A stretch of DNA of 47,621 bases from assembly GCA_002699025.1 (NCBI GenBank), contig PABA01000169.1:1-47621 (forward strand). Direction: 5' to 3'. A program made the translations under genes and the position numbers. Of this stretch, positions 31,883 through 41,873 are shown piece after piece. The DNA comes from Sandaracinus sp. (lineage in GTDB: Bacteria > Myxococcota_A > Polyangia > Polyangiales > Houyiibacteriaceae). Under the pieces are notes generated by a model, which was not told the DNA's origin, searched no databases, and saw only the letters and a program-made list of their open reading frames with translations. Numbering within the stretch: position 1 is the stretch's first letter; the number at the start of each line of letters is the position of its first letter.

Positions 31883-34032
31883 GCGCCGGGGACGAGGAGG
31901 TGGCCGCGCGGCCGGCGCGTCGCAAGCGGCGGGCCCTGCGGGTGCCGGTCGACGAGGTCCCGCGTCGGAGCGCGATCTCGGGGTTCCCCGCGGCCGAGGA
32001 GGCCGACTCGGGGAGCGATGGAGAGGCCGAGGCGAGCGCCGCATCGACGCCGCCAGCCTCCGCAGCCCCTGCATCGGTACCGCCCGCATCCGCAGCGCCC
32101 GCATCCGCAGCGCCTGCATCCGCAGCGCCTGCATCGGTACCGCCCGCATCCGATGCACCGGCGTCCCAGCCGCCGTCGTCTCCACCGTCGTCGCCCCCGC
32201 CTTCGTCGCCCCCGCCTGCTGTCGAGGCGGGCGCGGAAGAGGTCGCGGAGGGCGACGACGAGGACGAGTGGGCCCCCCTCGAGGGCGAGGCCACGATGGT
32301 GGACGCGCCCATGGCCGAGCCCGAGGAGGCGCCGCCCGCGCAGCCGGTCGAGCCGTCGTCCGAGCCGTCCGTGGTGGTCCGCGGGACCGTGCGCATCAGC
32401 TCCATGCCACCCCCCATGGCCGTCGACCACGGCGATGACGAGGACGAGCTCGAGCCCGACGAGACCGCGCCCGTCGACGTGGGGAGCGAGCCGCCGGAGG
32501 CCGAGGTGACGCCCCTCGCCGAGGCCGAGGCGGAGGTCGTCCTCTCGGCGGCGGGCGAGGAGGAGGGGCGCGTCACGGAGGAGGAGCTCGACGCCGCTCC
32601 CGAGGAGGCGCAGGGCGCTTCGGCGGAGGACGACGACGCGCCGGAGCTGGAGGTCGAGGAAGAGGACGACGACGCGCCGGAGCTGGAGGTCGAGGAAGAG
32701 GAAGACGACGCGCCGGAGCTGGAGGTCGAGGAAGAGGACGACGACGCGCCGGAGCTGGAGGTCGAGGCGGCCGACCTGGACGAGGAGGACCTCACGGAGG
32801 ACCTGGTCGAGGAGGATCTCGATCTCGAGGAGGCCGAGGAGCTGGAGCTCGACGAGGTCGAGGCCTCTCCGGCCGCCCCCGCCGTGCCGTCCAAGCCGCC
32901 GCCCCCGCCGGAGGGAGGGGAGGCCGCCGCGCCTCCGGCCCCGCCTGCTGCGCCGCCGGCCGCGCCGCGCAAGCCCAAGCAGGAGAAGGCGCCGGCCGCG
33001 CCCCCGGCGGCGAAGCCGAAGAAGCGCCGCCGCCCCTGGTTCGAGACCTTCTTCAGCGACGACTATTTGCGCACGGTGCGGCCGCCGACCCCGAAGGAGG
33101 TCGCCCGGGAGTGTGACGCCATCGAGCGCGCCCTCGGCCTCGCCAAGGGGGCCACGATCCTCGACGTCGGCTGCGGGCTCGGCGTGCACGCGATCGAGCT
33201 GACGCGCCGGGGCTACCTGGTCGTCGGGCTGGACCTCTCCCTGCCGATGCTCAGCCGCGCTTCCGACGAGGCGCAGGCGGAGGGCTTGAAGATCAACTTC
33301 CTCCACGGCGACATGCGCGAGATGACCTTCGACGGGTCCTTCGACGCCGTGCTCTGCTGGGGGACCACCTTCGGGTACTTCGACGACGAGACCAACAAGC
33401 GGGTCCTCGAGCAGCTCTACCGGGCCCTGAAGCCCAAGGGCGTGCTGCTCCTCGACGTCGTGAACCGGGACTTCGTCATCCAGCAGCAGCCGAACCTGGT
33501 CTGGTTCGAGGGGGACGGCTGCGTCTGCATGGAGGAGTCGAAGTTCAACTACTTCACGTCCCGGCTCGAGGTGAAGCGCACGGTCATCCTCGACGACGGG
33601 CGACAGCGCGAGAGCGTCTACACGTTGCGCCTCTACCCGCTCCACGAGCTGGGCAAGATGATGCACACGCTGCGTTTCCGCGTCGCCGAGGTGAGCGGCA
33701 TGATGGCGACGCCGGGGGTCTTCTTCGGGGCCGACTCGCCGCGCCTGATCATCGTCGCCGAGCGGCGGCAGCTGCCCGGCGACGCGCCCTCCGAGCCGCC
33801 GCCCCAGCCGCCGCCGAGCGGCGCGAAGGGCGAGGGGCCGCCGCCGGCGCCGGAGGGCACCGAGACGAAGGGCACCGCAGCGAAGGGCGCCGCAGCAAAG
33901 GGCACAGGGGCGAAGGGCGAAGCGCCGCCGCCGGCGCCCGAGGGAGCCGAGGCGAAGGGCGAGGGCCCCCCGCCGACGCCGGACGCCGAGACCGCTCCCG
34001 AGGACGACGCCGAAGAGCCCGAAGAGGGCTGA
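31879..34032 (+). CDS. SAM methyltransferase with long acidic disordered N-terminus
   Basis: 717 residues from a GTG overlapping the psd stop. About residues 1-390 are disordered: an Arg-rich start, Ala/Ser/Pro repeats (PASAAPAS type), long Asp/Glu stretches and a 12-residue unit repeated four times at about 251-298. A Pro/Ala/Lys-rich hinge leads to RRPWFETFFSDDYLRT and a class I methyltransferase domain (about 390-630): motif I LDVGCGLGVHAIEL, GLDLSLPMLSRA, FLHGDMREMTF and AVLCWGTTFGYFDD. A Lys/Pro/Gly repeat tail ends the protein. Coupling to psd suggests phosphatidylethanolamine methylation, but the domain is the generic soluble type with no lipid-specific sign, so other small-molecule or protein targets are possible. 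Confidence 0.85.
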   Translation: MSAGDEEVAARPARRKRRALRVPVDEVPRRSAISGFPAAEEADSGSDGEAEASAASTPPASAAPASVPPASAAPASAAPASAAPASVPPASDAPASQPPSSPPSSPPPSSPPPAVEAGAEEVAEGDDEDEWAPLEGEATMVDAPMAEPEEAPPAQPVEPSSEPSVVVRGTVRISSMPPPMAVDHGDDEDELEPDETAPVDVGSEPPEAEVTPLAEAEAEVVLSAAGEEEGRVTEEELDAAPEEAQGASAEDDDAPELEVEEEDDDAPELEVEEEEDDAPELEVEEEDDDAPELEVEAADLDEEDLTEDLVEEDLDLEEAEELELDEVEASPAAPAVPSKPPPPPEGGEAAAPPAPPAAPPAAPRKPKQEKAPAAPPAAKPKKRRRPWFETFFSDDYLRTVRPPTPKEVARECDAIERALGLAKGATILDVGCGLGVHAIELTRRGYLVVGLDLSLPMLSRASDEAQAEGLKINFLHGDMREMTFDGSFDAVLCWGTTFGYFDDETNKRVLEQLYRALKPKGVLLLDVVNRDFVIQQQPNLVWFEGDGCVCMEESKFNYFTSRLEVKRTVILDDGRQRESVYTLRLYPLHELGKMMHTLRFRVAEVSGMMATPGVFFGADSPRLIIVAERRQLPGDAPSEPPPQPPPSGAKGEGPPPAPEGTETKGTAAKGAAAKGTGAKGEAPPPAPEGAEAKGEGPPPTPDAETAPEDDAEEPEEG
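32629..32772 (+). repeat. Four 36-base in-frame repeats
   Basis: Each unit encodes DDDAPELEVEEE, the third with E for the first D and the fourth ending EAA. Near-identical DNA suggests recent in-frame duplication within the acidic region of the methyltransferase. Confidence 0.9.
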
Positions 34033-34050
34033 GAAGAGCGCGTCCCCGGG

Positions 34051-34626
34051 TCAGTCGAAGAGGGGCGCGGTGGGCTCGGCGTCGAAGGTGTAGCGGACGC
34101 TGCACGGGAGGGTGTCGAAGGGTCCGCCGGTCACGCGCAGCGCGGCGCTGCAGTTGGTCCCGATGGAGGGGATGAAGCGGATCTCCTGCGTGCCGCCCTC
34201 GACGCGCGTCGCCTGGGTCGTGGCCGCGTCCGGCGAGCCCTCGCCTTCGACGACGCGGAAGCTGAGCGTCTCCGTCTGGTCGAGGGCGCAGCCCGGATCT
34301 CCGGTGGTCGGGTCGGGCTCCCACACCGGGATGGTCGTCGTCGTGCTGAGCGTCCAGGTGTCCTCGGTGTCGATCGTGCCGTACACGACGGGGGCGTCCG
34401 GTCGCCGCCAGATGGCCATCCCCTCGTCCCGGCGGAGCTCCGCGCGGTAGGTGAAGGGGTCCATGGCGGGGACGGCCGCGGCGCCACACTCGTTCGCCTC
34501 GAGCTGCGCCTCGAAGACGAAGGACCCGACCGGCTCGCCTGCGGGGCCGTCGGCGCCCGGCGTCAGACAGGCCAGGCCGGGGAGGGCGAGGGCGAGCAGC
34601 GCGAAGGCGCGGACGAGGGGGCGCAT
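34051..34626 (-). CDS. Hypothetical lipoprotein
   Basis: 191 residues from an ATG at 34626. The signal RPLVRAFALLALALPGLAC ends in a lipobox GLAC, so it is an envelope lipoprotein. The mature protein is Thr/Asp/Pro-rich with beta-like strands (TYRAELRRDEGMAIWRR, VYGTIDTEDTWTLSTTTT, ETLSFRVVEGEG) and four further Cys, consistent with a secreted beta-sandwich with disulfides. I recognise no family. It follows the ompA gene in the same direction after 191 bases, so it may belong to the same transcript. Confidence 0.75.
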   Translation of the reverse strand: MRPLVRAFALLALALPGLACLTPGADGPAGEPVGSFVFEAQLEANECGAAAVPAMDPFTYRAELRRDEGMAIWRRPDAPVVYGTIDTEDTWTLSTTTTIPVWEPDPTTGDPGCALDQTETLSFRVVEGEGSPDAATTQATRVEGGTQEIRFIPSIGTNCSAALRVTGGPFDTLPCSVRYTFDAEPTAPLFD

Positions 34627-34817
34627 ACCTCGACGTAGGGGGAGCGGGGCGGCGCGGTCAAAGAAACGGCCGACGCGGGGCCGCGGCTCGTGGCGCCGAC
34701 GAGGCCGGGAAACGGCCTGCGGCCGGCGGGTCGTCGCTCTCGGTCACGAGCCCACCCGCGGTCGCCTCGCCTCGAGGGGCGCCGCCCGATCGGTGCTCGC
34801 GTCCGCGGGGGCGGGCC

Positions 34818-36827
<2,010 letters not shown>

Positions 36828-36861
36828 CCGGTCCCTCCCGAGCTCTCGAAAAAGCAGGGGA

Positions 36862-36891
36862 AGTATCGCCCGAAGGGGGGCCGGAGTTCAA
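36862..36891 (-). promoter_or_regulatory. Candidate promoter of the ompA-TSP3 gene
   Basis: On the minus strand TTGAAC (36891-36886), 18 bases, GATACT (36867-36862), 35 bases before the ATG at 36827. It would give a leader of about 28 bases. Confidence 0.4.
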
Positions 36892-36910
36892 CGACGAAAA
36901 GCCGTCAAGG

Positions 36911-36926
36911 GCGTGAAAATTCACGC
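36911..36926. promoter_or_regulatory. Inverted repeat upstream of the ompA promoter
   Basis: GCGTGAA-AA-TTCACGC has 7-base perfect arms and lies 20 bases upstream of the candidate -35 on the minus strand. It is well placed for an activator or repressor dimer, or it may help stop tonB transcription. Confidence 0.4.
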
Positions 36927-36993
36927 TGACCGCATTGCGGGAGGCCGTGCGGTGCGGCGGCGGTCGTCCATGAACGGGGACGCGCTGTGCCGC

Positions 36994-37926
36994 TCATTGG
37001 CGTACGGTGAACGTGCAAGAATAGGTCACTCGCGTGGCGACCGGGTTCCCGTTCCGGTCGAGCGGCGGGGACCAGCGCCGACCCCGGAGGCACTGGATGC
37101 AGGCGCGGCCGAAGCCCTGGTCGCTGACCGACTCGGAGCGCACCCGCAGGTTGGACACGGCGCCGTTCGGGTTGATCTGGATGCGCACGCGGGCGACGCC
37201 CTCGACGCCCTGGTTGCGGGCTTGCCGGGGGTAGTTGTCCTGCATGCACTGGGCGATGGCGCTGGTGCTCGGCGGGCGAGGCTGCCGGGAGAGGTCGCTC
37301 GAGGGGACGATCCGGGGGCCGCTGCCCTCGCCGGTGCCGCCGCCGCCCGTGCCGCCCTCCTCGCCGCCGGGGGCGCCGCGGCGCGCCCGGGTCGGAGGCG
37401 GCCCGAGGGGACCCCGTCGGTCGGTGCCGTCCGAGGCCTGGACGGTGAAGCCGCCGCCGCTGCCCTCGCTGGTGAGCGTGAGGCCCGTGAAGTCGACGGG
37501 CTCGGGCTCCGGCGGAGGAGGCTCCTCCTGCGGGGGAGGCGGAGGCTCGGGAGAGGGGTCGCGGGGCGGCCGCGCCTCGGGGGGCGGAGGGGGCGGCTCC
37601 ACCTCGGGCTCGGGCTCCGGCTCGACGACCTCGGGCTCCGGCTCGGGCTCGGGCTCGACGACCTCGGGCTCCGGCTCGGGCTCGGGCTCCGGCTCCGGAA
37701 CCACGATGTCCATGTCCACCGGCTCCGGGGGCGGCGGGATGGCGGCCACGGGCTGGAGCCAGCCGAGCCGGTCGACGAGCCCCATGAAGGCCGGGAAGCC
37801 GACGGCGTGGAGGAGCAGCGACGCCACCAGCGCCACCAGCACGGGCACGAGCCAGCTCTCGTCCGGGTCGCGCCGGGCGCGCTCCCGGGGCAGCCGCTCA
37901 CTTCCCGGCCGGGACGCCGTCGTCAC
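36994..37926 (-). CDS. TonB-family energy transducer
   Basis: 310 residues from a GTG at 37926, one base after the exbD stop. A basic N-terminus precedes one hydrophobic anchor (WLVPVLVALVASLLLHAVGF) with the His found in TonB anchors. Residues about 65-145 are a Pro/Glu spacer with long PEPEPE runs that spans the periplasm. A Gly/Thr/Ser linker and the TonB C-terminal fold follow (YPRQARNQGVEGVARVRIQINPNGAVSNLRV, then RRWSPP). Four Cys near the C-terminus (AQC, ACIQC, YSC) could form disulfides. It works with ExbB-ExbD to pass proton-motive energy to outer-membrane partners. In myxobacteria similar proteins also serve motility complexes, so iron uptake is not assured. Confidence 0.9.
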   Translation of the reverse strand: MTTASRPGSERLPRERARRDPDESWLVPVLVALVASLLLHAVGFPAFMGLVDRLGWLQPVAAIPPPPEPVDMDIVVPEPEPEPEPEPEVVEPEPEPEPEVVEPEPEPEVEPPPPPPEARPPRDPSPEPPPPPQEEPPPPEPEPVDFTGLTLTSEGSGGGFTVQASDGTDRRGPLGPPPTRARRGAPGGEEGGTGGGGTGEGSGPRIVPSSDLSRQPRPPSTSAIAQCMQDNYPRQARNQGVEGVARVRIQINPNGAVSNLRVRSESVSDQGFGRACIQCLRGRRWSPPLDRNGNPVATRVTYSCTFTVRQ

Positions 37927-37927
37927 C

Positions 37928-38377
37928 TCACTCGCCCTCGTCCCCGCCGCCGCTCAGATCGCCGGGTCGCACGTTGAAGGCGAACTTGGTCACCTGCTCC
38001 TGGCGGAGCACGTCGATGACCCGGATGACCGCCTCGTGCTGGATGCGACCGTCGGCGGCGATGATCGCGCGCACCTCCGGGTCCTCCTCGTGGGCGGCGC
38101 GCACCCGCGCGCGCATCTCGTCCATGGTGACCGGATCGCGGTCCAGGTAGAGCTGTCCCTCGGCGTCGATGGAGATCGCGAAGGTGGTCGGTGTCGTGTC
38201 CCCCTGGGCGCCGGTCTGGGCCTCCGGGAGCTCGACCTGGATGGTCTTCGAGACGATGGCCGTGGCCGTGACCATGAGGATGATCAGCAGCACCAGCACG
38301 ACGTCCACGAGGGGCGTCACGTTGATGTCGGTGATGATCTCGTCGTCTTCACCGCCGCCGAGCGTTCCGCCGGCCAT
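37928..38377 (-). CDS. exbD: ExbD/TolR-family proton channel subunit
   Basis: 149 residues from the ATG at 38377, three bases after the ExbB stop. One membrane helix carries the conserved proton-binding Asp (TDINVTPLVDVVLVLLIILMV, the D after LV). The periplasmic domain ends in the ExbD fold (LYLDRDPVTMDEMRARV, IIAADGRIQHEAVIRVIDVLRQEQVTKFAFNV). It forms the stator channel with ExbB and couples proton flow to TonB. A Gly/Asp/Glu-rich acidic head precedes the helix and the tail is acidic. TolR is the near alternative, but the adjacent TonB favours ExbD. Confidence 0.93.
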   Translation of the reverse strand: MAGGTLGGGEDDEIITDINVTPLVDVVLVLLIILMVTATAIVSKTIQVELPEAQTGAQGDTTPTTFAISIDAEGQLYLDRDPVTMDEMRARVRAAHEEDPEVRAIIAADGRIQHEAVIRVIDVLRQEQVTKFAFNVRPGDLSGGGDEGE

Positions 38378-38380
38378 GGC

Positions 38381-39040
38381 TCAGTCCTTCTCCGCGTCGC
38401 GGTAGCCGCCCGGGCCCTTCGACGCCTTCATGTACTCGAGCACGTCCCGGCCCATCGAGTCGGCCCAGACGAGGCGGCCGCGGATGATGCGCTGGAAGGT
38501 GTTGTAGGCGGCGACGGCCGGGAGGGCGACGAGGAGGCCGATGGCGGTGGCGACGAGCGCCTCGCCGATCTCGGCCATGAGGCCCGTCGAGACCTGGCCC
38601 TGGCTCTCGTTCAGCGCCTGGAAGGCCCGGATGATGCCGATGACCGTGCCGAGCAGGCCGACGAAGGGGGCGTTGTTGCCGACGGTGCCGAGGAAGGCGA
38701 GGTTGCGCTCCATCCGCGACTTCGCGAGGAGGCGCTCGCCGTTGAGCGACTCCTCCACCGACGCCGGACCGCGGCCGGCCGAGGCGAGGCCCGCCGCGAC
38801 GACGCGCGCCTCGAAGCTGCTCGAGCTCTCGAGGGCCTTCCGCGCGCCGTCGAGGTCCCCCTCGTCGAGCTTCTTGCGGAGCGCCTCCTTGAGGCGGCGT
38901 GCGTCGTCCCGCGTCGCGAAGAGGTAGTAGGCGCGCTCGAGGATGATCGCGAGGCAGACCACGGAGAGGATGACCAGCAGCCACATCACCCAGCCGGCGC
39001 CGAGCATCGCGAAGGCCGTGAGTCGTTCCTGGATGTCCAT
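38381..39040 (-). CDS. exbB: ExbB/TolQ/MotA-family proton channel protein
   Basis: 219 residues from the ATG at 39040. Three membrane helices: FAMLGAGWVMWLLVILSVVCLAIIL, LAFLGTVGNNAPFVGLLGTVIGII (with the Asn/Thr-rich channel lining) and ALVATAIGLLVALPAVAAYNTF. A cytoplasmic helix-rich loop with SMER follows the first helix. This is the usual ExbB topology; five copies enclose two ExbD helices. It is the first gene of the ExbB-ExbD-TonB set with 3-base and 1-base gaps to the next genes. Confidence 0.94.
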   Translation of the reverse strand: MDIQERLTAFAMLGAGWVMWLLVILSVVCLAIILERAYYLFATRDDARRLKEALRKKLDEGDLDGARKALESSSSFEARVVAAGLASAGRGPASVEESLNGERLLAKSRMERNLAFLGTVGNNAPFVGLLGTVIGIIRAFQALNESQGQVSTGLMAEIGEALVATAIGLLVALPAVAAYNTFQRIIRGRLVWADSMGRDVLEYMKASKGPGGYRDAEKD

Positions 39041-39444
39041 GCTATTCGAGTCTCTTCCGGCCCGTGAGGCGGGGCCTGTGGGCCGCGGGGGCGCCGCGGC
39101 GAGGCGCGACCTCGGGCCGCCCGTGTGCCGGCCGCGGCGCGGTCCAGCTCGGGGGGAGCCTGGGGTCGTTGGGAAGTATGCGAAACCTGCGGTGTCTTAG
39201 CAGCGGATCGGGCCGGGAGCGAGGGGGGCGCGTGGAGCGCCAACGGGAGGTGCGTCGCGAAAGACGGCCGAGGGTTACGTCGCGGCTTCGTCCCGGGCTC
39301 GACGCCCGGCGCGCCGCGTCTGTTCCCGACGATGCGGGCCGAGCGCGGGGGTCCCGGGTCGGGGAGGGGAGCGTCACGGCCCGTTCGACCGCGCCGCGGG
39401 GTGGAGCCTTGGCGGGCGCGGGCGATCCCCAGCGCGGGCTGGGA
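39041..39444. other. Intergenic region between exbB and truD
   Basis: A 404-base gap upstream of the leftward exbB and downstream of truD. It holds no convincing gene. A short A/T-rich element at 39175-39180 reads CATACT on the minus strand, but no matching -35 was found at a sensible distance. Otherwise it is G/C-rich sequence without clear repeats. Confidence 0.5.
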
Positions 39445-40500
39445 TCAGCTGCCGGCTCGGGACGCGTCCACGAGGCCGCCCTTGAAGAGCTCGCCGAGCA
39501 CGACCGTCGCGTAGGCCCCCGAGGGGAGGGCGAAGGCCAGGCGCACGCCTCCTTCGGCCGGTGCGAGCTCCGCGTCGGCGACCCGCACGCGATAGGGGCG
39601 CCGCGTGCCGAGGCCGAGCTTGCCGAAGCGCGCCAGCACGGCGTCGTCGAGCCCCAGCGCCTCCCGGAGCCGGGCCTCCCGCGCGCCGGCCTCGCCCTCG
39701 GGGGCGCGCATCTTGCGGCCGAACATGGGCCCCGTCGGGCTGATCTCCCAGGCCGCGCAGCGCTCGGTGGCGCGGGCGAGGTCGTCGCTCACGAAGAGCC
39801 CGCCCGTGTCCTCCTTGCGGAAGAGATCCCCGTCGATGGGTCGATCGAAGCTCCCCTCCTCGAGCCGCTCGGCCAGCGCGCGGTTGAAGGCGTCGGACTG
39901 GAGCGCCGAGACGTAGAGCCGCTTCTCGAAGCGGCCCCGGGGGGGCCGGCCGCCCTCGACGAGCCAGGCCCGCGCCTTGGCGACGTTGTCCCCGTCGCGC
40001 CCGAAGCGCTGGGCCCCGAAGGCGTTCGGCGCGCCGCGCGCCACCAGCGTTTCGAGCGCCTCCCGGAGCGCGGGGAGGGCGTCCTCCGGCACGTCCCGCA
40101 CCACCAGCTCGAAGCGATTGCCTCGGAGCTGCCCCGGCTTGCGCTTGCGGCCGTGGGCGTGGGCCTCGAGCACCTCGAGCCCCTCGACCTCTGCACCGCG
40201 CGCGTCCTCGGGGCTCACGCCGAAGACGCTCACCCACTGGGTCGTCACGGCGTGCCGGTCCTTCATGCCCGCCCAGCCGGCCTGGCGCGGATCGGCGCCG
40301 AGGGCGCGGCAGAGGAGCTCGACCGCGCGCTTCGTCGTCAGGTCGCGCTTTCGGAGCCGGACGTGGCAGTGCTCGCCGGCGCCATCGGGGTCGAAGGCGG
40401 CGATCTCGTCGACGCGGAAGTCTTCCGGGGCGACCTTGAAGCGGCCGGAGATCGGCGGCGTTCCGGTGAGGCGCGGGACGGGGTGGGGGCGGTCGGACAC
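39445..40500 (-). CDS. truD: tRNA pseudouridine synthase D
   Basis: 351 residues from a GTG at 40500. TruD makes pseudouridine 13 in certain tRNAs. The N-terminal PISGRFKVAPEDFRVDEI is typical; the catalytic Asp is in the family motif GMKDRHAVTTQWVSV. NAFGAQRFGRDGDN, GNRFELVVR and PTGPMFGRKM are also family-specific. The C-terminal insertion domain and the GAYATVVLGEL end are normal, and the size matches the E. coli enzyme. It stands alone, with no evident operon partner. Confidence 0.95.
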   Translation of the reverse strand: MSDRPHPVPRLTGTPPISGRFKVAPEDFRVDEIAAFDPDGAGEHCHVRLRKRDLTTKRAVELLCRALGADPRQAGWAGMKDRHAVTTQWVSVFGVSPEDARGAEVEGLEVLEAHAHGRKRKPGQLRGNRFELVVRDVPEDALPALREALETLVARGAPNAFGAQRFGRDGDNVAKARAWLVEGGRPPRGRFEKRLYVSALQSDAFNRALAERLEEGSFDRPIDGDLFRKEDTGGLFVSDDLARATERCAAWEISPTGPMFGRKMRAPEGEAGAREARLREALGLDDAVLARFGKLGLGTRRPYRVRVADAELAPAEGGVRLAFALPSGAYATVVLGELFKGGLVDASRAGS

Positions 40501-40585
40501 GGCGCGAGTATGACAGGCGGGCCCCCGCGGGCCGGCGGTTTTCCGTGGACGCCGGGGGGCGCGCTCCGGTAGACAGAAGGGGTAG

Positions 40586-41698
40586 GTGGGCGAGGGGCGA
40601 CACGCGCGGGTCCTCCGCGAATCCACCCGGCTGCTCGCGGCGGGGGTCAGCGGTCGGGTCTTCCCCGGGGCCGCCAGCTGCGTCGCCTACCGCGAAGGGG
40701 ACGACTGGACCTTCGCGCCGGCGGTCGCGGGCAAGCTCGCTCCCGACCTCGAGGCGGTCGCGGTCGACACCCCCTTCGACCTCGCCTCGCTGACGAAGTC
40801 CTTCGTGGCCGTCACCGCGCTCCGGCTCTCGGAGGCCGGCGAGCTCGATCTCGAGGCGCCGGCCCAGGACGTGCTGACGGACATCCGCGGCGGCGTCGCC
40901 GACGGCGCGTCGCTCGAGGCGCTCCTCACGCACCGATCGGGGCTCGCGCCCTGGGGCGGGCTCTACCTCGACGTCCCCCACGATCCGGGGAGCCCCGCCG
41001 CGCGCCGGTGGATCCTCAACGAGGCGGCGCGGCGCACCAGCGACGAGGGGCCGGGCGCCTGCGTCTACAGCGACCTCGGCTACATGCTCGCCGGAGAGGC
41101 CATCGCGCGCCGGGCCGGCACGAGCCTCGACGAGGCGGTGGCCGAGCGGGTCACCGAGCCCCTCGGCATCGCCGACCGGGTGTACTTCGCCGGGGCCCTG
41201 CCGAGCGACCGGCGGGCGGCGCTGGCGCGGGCCGCCGCGCCGACCGAGCGCTGCGAGTGGCGGGGGCGCATCGTGCGCGGCGAGGTGCACGACGAGAATT
41301 GCGCGGCCCTCGGGGGCGTCTCCGGCCACGCGGGCATGTTCGGCAGCGCCCGCGGCGTGGCGCGCTTCGCCGTGGAGCTGCTCGACGTGTGCGCCGAGCG
41401 CTCGAGCTTCCTCGCGCCGGAGACGCTGATGCACGCGCTCGAGGAGCGGCCCGGGGGGAGCTACCGGCTCGGCTTCGACGTGAAGAGCGGCCCGGAGTCG
41501 GCGGCCGGCAAGCGCACCAGCGAGGGCACGTTCGGGCACCTCGGCTTCACGGGCACCTCCTTCTGGTGCGATCCGGAGCGCGAGGTCGCCATCGTCCTGC
41601 TCACGAACCGGGTGCACCCGAGCCGCGCCAACGAGAAGATCCGCGGCTTCCGGCCGGCGTTCCACGACGGGGTGCTGGCCGCGTGGGATCGCGGCTGA
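40586..41698 (+). CDS. Serine hydrolase, beta-lactamase/class C penicillin-binding-like
   Basis: 370 residues from a GTG at 40586; no other start is better placed. The family nucleophile Ser and base Lys are in SLTK (DLASLTKSFVAVTALRL), the Tyr motif is YSDLGYMLAGE (YxN variant with Asp), and the third box is HLGFTGTSFWCDP. The flow LLTHRSGLAPW and GGVSGHAGMFGSARGVARFAVELL is usual for beta-lactamase-fold esterases and D,D-peptidases. No signal peptide or lipobox is present, so it may be cytoplasmic, which favours an esterase or amidase role over resistance. Nothing suggests clinical-type beta-lactamase activity. It is convergent with recD2. Confidence 0.88.
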   Translation: MGEGRHARVLRESTRLLAAGVSGRVFPGAASCVAYREGDDWTFAPAVAGKLAPDLEAVAVDTPFDLASLTKSFVAVTALRLSEAGELDLEAPAQDVLTDIRGGVADGASLEALLTHRSGLAPWGGLYLDVPHDPGSPAARRWILNEAARRTSDEGPGACVYSDLGYMLAGEAIARRAGTSLDEAVAERVTEPLGIADRVYFAGALPSDRRAALARAAAPTERCEWRGRIVRGEVHDENCAALGGVSGHAGMFGSARGVARFAVELLDVCAERSSFLAPETLMHALEERPGGSYRLGFDVKSGPESAAGKRTSEGTFGHLGFTGTSFWCDPEREVAIVLLTNRVHPSRANEKIRGFRPAFHDGVLAAWDRG

Positions 41699-41817
41699 GC
41701 GCAGACGGATCGCGGGGGGCTCCTCCGCGTCTCGGCCGGTCCCGACCCTCGCGCCCCTCGTCGTGCCCGTCGTTCCCTCGGAAGTGCCCGCGCCCTCGCT
41801 GCGCGTGCGTCGCGCGG

Positions 41818-41865
41818 TCTCGCGCCCTCGCCGTCTCGCGCCCTCGCCGTCTCGCGCCCTCGCCG
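41818..41865. repeat. Three tandem copies of a 16-base repeat
   Basis: Three perfect head-to-tail copies of TCTCGCGCCCTCGCCG in the 175-base gap between the serine hydrolase and recD2, just after the stop of recD2 on the minus strand. The period equals that of the array at 25257 but the sequence differs. Confidence 0.8.
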
Positions 41866-41873
41866 TCGGGGGC

